Shown here: positions 2,830 to 5,052 of the stretch, in pieces | Layout: each line of letters opens with the position of its first letter | Position numbering within the stretch: position 1 is the stretch's first letter | DNA from: a bacterium UBP1_UBA4783 | GTDB lineage: Bacteria; Krumholzibacteriota; Krumholzibacteriia; Krumholzibacteriales; Krumholzibacteriaceae | NCBI GenBank assembly: GCA_002403075.1 | Contig: DHHB01000067.1 | Coordinates: 2,925 to 7,976, forward strand | Direction of reading: 5' to 3' | Length of the DNA: 5,052 bases | Made by a program: the position numbers and the translations under genes | Notes under the pieces: generated by a model | What the model saw: the letters and a program-made list of their open reading frames with translations, nothing else | Databases searched by the model: none | What the model was told of the DNA's origin: nothing

Positions 2830-5052
2830 TCAGCGGGAGCGCCTGCGCCGGAGGAGAATACGGGCGATCGCCGCGCCGGACGCGACGATCAGGGCGATCG
2901 AGAGCCACGCGGCGGGATCGAGTCCCGGCGAGCGCTCGAGCGCCGCGCCGCCGTCCCCGATCGCGCAGAACGCCCCCCACACGGCGGGCCGAGCGAGGGC
3001 GCCGCCGCGCGCGAGACAAGCGCGCTGGGCCTCGGCGAGGGCCCGGGCGGCTCCCATGCCGCGGCGCACGCCGCGATAGTACTCCTCCATCACCCCGCGC
3101 GCGAGACGGTCGGGCACGTCGAGCTGGGAAGCGACGACGCATCCCGCGCCCGCGTACAGAAAGGCCTGCGTGAATCCCGTGATCCCCTCTCCCCGCGCGA
3201 GCTCGCCCCCCGCGGCGCGGCACGCCGAGAGCGTGACGAGAGACGCGTTCAGCCTCAGTGAGGCGACCTCGTGCCACTGCAGGAGGCCGTCGTCCGAGGG
3301 GCTCGCGAGCGTGTCGTCGAAGCTGCGTTCCGGATTGAGAACGATGAACGAGCGCCGCAGATCGTCGTCGTCGACGTACGCGTGGGCCGCGACGTGCAGG
3401 ATGCCGGCATCGTAGATCGGACTCGCCTTGAAGGCGCTCTCCCCCGCGCCCCGCCCCGTGAGCACGAGCGAACGGTTGAATATCGCCCCCACCATGCGCG
3501 CTTCCGCGGCCGCTTCCGCGAGCGGCTCGATCGGGATCCGCGTATACGGGTACAGGCGCTCCATTCCGGCGCTTTCGCCGCTCGCGCCGACGGCGATGAC
3601 GTCGTATCCCGGCCGGTGCTCGGAGCGGCGCCGGGAGGCGCTCCGGTCGCGCAGATACGCGAGCGTGCGGAGCGAGGGCGCGTAGGAGATCACGTGATCG
3701 CTCACGAGAAACGCGTCCCCGCGTCTGAGCAGGGCGAACGGCAGCCTCGCGAGGAGACCGTCCGGAACGACGACGAGCGCCTCCCCCGGCGAGAGCCGGC
3801 CGGCGACGGGACCGAGAACGAGATCGAAGATTTCCCTCGAGGCGAACGCGATCACGTCGGGCGGGATACCGGGAACCGGCACGCTCCCCGGCGCGGCGGC
3901 GCCGGCCTCGGACTGCGCGGCTTGCTGCAGGAGCCCGATGAAGGTCGCGACCCGCCGCTCGATCGTCTCGCGCGGCGGCAGCGCGAACACCTCGAGCTCG
4001 GTCCCCTTCGCCGAGAAGAGGAACGATCGCCGCTCGCCGAGAAAGTAGGAGATCATCCTCTCGCCGGGTTCGAGCGCGGCGAGGAGCTCGTCGGGCTGCT
4101 CGACGCGGGGGTAAAGCGCGTCGGAGTGGGGCCGCCCGCCGTTCTCGAACTCGAGGCTGAGCTTCGAAAACCTCCGCTCGACTGCTTCGATCCGATCGAG
4201 AACGTCCGCGCGCTCGGCGGCATCGAGAGCGCCGCTCTGGAGACGCGTTTGGTAGAAGGCGAGCCGCGAGAGGATGTCGCGCTCCTCGGCGAGCAGCCTC
4301 TCGGATCCGCGTTCGCCCGTGCGGCTCATCGCCTCCCGCAGAAGCGCGGCGAGGGTCTGCGCGCGGCTGCGCTCGGTGTACGAGAGAGCCTCCCGCGCGT
4401 CGGCCGGGCGTCCGGACCGGAGAAGGATCAGGCTCACGATGCGGTCGTACGGCCGGATCGCGGGCTCGAGTAGATGGCGGCGCAGCTCCTCGGGCCCCGC
4501 GAGGCGGCGGAGCGATTCGACCGAAACGACGGCCCGATGCTGATAGGAGAAGGCCTGCGCGGTATCCCCGGAGGCGAGCGCAAGCTCTCCGAGATCGGAG
4601 AGGCATTTCCACTTGAGATCCTCGAGCCCGGAGCTGTCCGCGAGCGCGAGCGCTCGATGCAGGTGCTCGACGGCGCTCTCGCCGCTTTCGGTCCTCGCGA
4701 GAATGTAGAGGGAGCGCGCCCGAAGATGATCCTGCCCCCGCGCGGGAAGCATCCGGAGGGCTTCCCCGGCGAGGGCGCGCGCCCTCGCCGGATCGCCGCT
4801 CTCCGCCTCGAGGGAGGCGAGGTTGTTGATCGACCACACGACGCCGCTGTGGTCTCCGGAGCGCCGCGAGAGCTCGAGGCATCGCTCATAGAGGCTCCTC
4901 GCGAGATCGAAACGGCCGGCGGATCCGTACACGGCGCCCATGCCGCTCGCGACCCGCCGCGCGAGGACCGGGTCGTCGAGCTCCGTCGCGACGGCGAACG
5001 AGCGCTCATAGCGCTCGAGGGAGCGCGCGTAGTCGCCGAGGTAGAAGTACAC
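2830..5052 (-). CDS. TPR-CHAT protein: caspase-like protease with C-terminal membrane anchor, 5' end missing
   Basis: The gene enters at the window edge, so its start and any signal peptide are unseen; 740 residues are visible, numbered here from the edge. Residues 1-180 are TPRs of a 40-residue type, with loop Gly pairs at G6-D7, G46-R47, G86-D87 and G162-D163. Residues 215-300 are helical and coiled-coil-like, including 'TERSRAQTLAALL', the usual bridge to CHAT. The CHAT domain spans about 330-700: 'VVVPDGLLARLPFALL' (427-442), catalytic H557 in H-V-A-A-H-A, catalytic C611 in T-L-S-A-C, then 'GEGITGFTQAFLYAGA'. CHAT domains are clan CD cysteine peptidases related to caspases and separase, and the intact His/Cys pair predicts activity. 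A proline-rich insert (about 380-398) breaks the first half. Residues 714-734 form a membrane helix followed by R-R-R-R-S-R, suggesting a C-terminal anchor with the tail inside. The sigma/anti-sigma pair begins 105 nt downstream. Substrate unknown. Confidence 0.93.
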   Translation of the reverse strand: MYFYLGDYARSLERYERSFAVATELDDPVLARRVASGMGAVYGSAGRFDLARSLYERCLELSRRSGDHSGVVWSINNLASLEAESGDPARARALAGEALRMLPARGQDHLRARSLYILARTESGESAVEHLHRALALADSSGLEDLKWKCLSDLGELALASGDTAQAFSYQHRAVVSVESLRRLAGPEELRRHLLEPAIRPYDRIVSLILLRSGRPADAREALSYTERSRAQTLAALLREAMSRTGERGSERLLAEERDILSRLAFYQTRLQSGALDAAERADVLDRIEAVERRFSKLSLEFENGGRPHSDALYPRVEQPDELLAALEPGERMISYFLGERRSFLFSAKGTELEVFALPPRETIERRVATFIGLLQQAAQSEAGAAAPGSVPVPGIPPDVIAFASREIFDLVLGPVAGRLSPGEALVVVPDGLLARLPFALLRRGDAFLVSDHVISYAPSLRTLAYLRDRSASRRRSEHRPGYDVIAVGASGESAGMERLYPYTRIPIEPLAEAAAEARMVGAIFNRSLVLTGRGAGESAFKASPIYDAGILHVAAHAYVDDDDLRRSFIVLNPERSFDDTLASPSDDGLLQWHEVASLRLNASLVTLSACRAAGGELARGEGITGFTQAFLYAGAGCVVASQLDVPDRLARGVMEEYYRGVRRGMGAARALAEAQRACLARGGALARPAVWGAFCAIGDGGAALERSPGLDPAAWLSIALIVASGAAIARILLRRRRSR
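2854..2913 (-). other. C-terminal transmembrane anchor and basic tail of the CHAT protein
   Basis: These codons encode residues 714-733 (A-A-W-L-S-I-A-L-I-V-A-S-G-A-A-I-A-R-I-L), a continuous hydrophobic helix with a single late Arg. It is followed directly by L-L-R-R-R-R-S-R and the stop. The residues before it carry no cluster of positive charge. By the positive-inside rule the tail should be cytoplasmic, which would put the TPR and CHAT domains outside if an N-terminal signal peptide exists beyond the window. Confidence 0.7.

Noticed and set aside
3271..4473. Plus-strand open frame of 400 codons opposite the CHAT gene
   Set aside because: Antisense shadow with low-complexity Arg/Glu/Val composition and no recognisable motif.
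2717..4882. Minus-strand open frame of 721 codons overlapping the CHAT gene
   Set aside because: Arg/Ala/Pro-rich translation typical of a shifted frame in GC-rich DNA; the overlapping frame encodes a complete CHAT domain.
1..5052. CRISPR array or type III-E effector linked to the TPR-CHAT gene
   Set aside because: No spaced direct repeats and no Cas-like reading frame are present; the Csx29 comparison is only an analogy of TPR-CHAT plus sigma regulation.

Overview
The window is strongly GC-rich, compact DNA. Every supported gene lies on the minus strand, so transcription runs from base 5052 towards base 1. The protein types (an ECF sigma factor with a zinc-binding membrane anti-sigma factor, a TPR-CHAT protease, purine-spaced Shine-Dalgarno sites and a TTG start) indicate a high-GC bacterium. 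Membrane-spanning anti-sigma factors with an Fn3-like outer domain would fit a Gram-negative-type lineage such as an uncultured FCB-group or Acidobacteria/Myxococcota-like organism. The phylum cannot be fixed from this sequence.

In transcription order: (1) 5052-2830 is the 3' 740 codons of a TPR-CHAT protein. Its start lies outside the window. It has about five 40-residue TPRs, a coiled-coil linker, a CHAT caspase-like domain with His and Cys in place, then one C-terminal membrane helix and an Arg-rich tail. (2) 2724-2128 is an ECF sigma factor read from a TTG start. (3) 2147-1428 is its membrane anti-sigma factor, overlapping the sigma gene by 20 nt. It has a zinc motif H-x3-C-x2-C, one membrane helix and an Fn3-like outer domain. 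(4) 1318-134 is an M24B (Xaa-Pro aminopeptidase-like) metallopeptidase with all metal ligands, behind its own consensus-like sigma-70 promoter. (5) 58-1 is the first 19 codons of a YggS/PLPBP-type PLP-binding protein.

Genes 1 to 3 look like a signalling module: a sensor or scaffold protease beside a membrane-tethered sigma/anti-sigma switch. A plausible but unproven model is that the CHAT protease acts on the anti-sigma factor and frees the sigma factor. This would resemble, in principle, the TPR-CHAT protease of type III-E CRISPR systems, which acts on a regulator of an RpoE-like sigma factor. No CRISPR array or gRAMP gene is present here. A nine-C tract in the anti-sigma outer domain is a possible slippage switch. 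Genes 4 and 5 look like housekeeping functions in a separate transcription unit.

There is no RNA gene, mobile element or CRISPR array that I can support, and no stretch above 300 bases lacks a gene.
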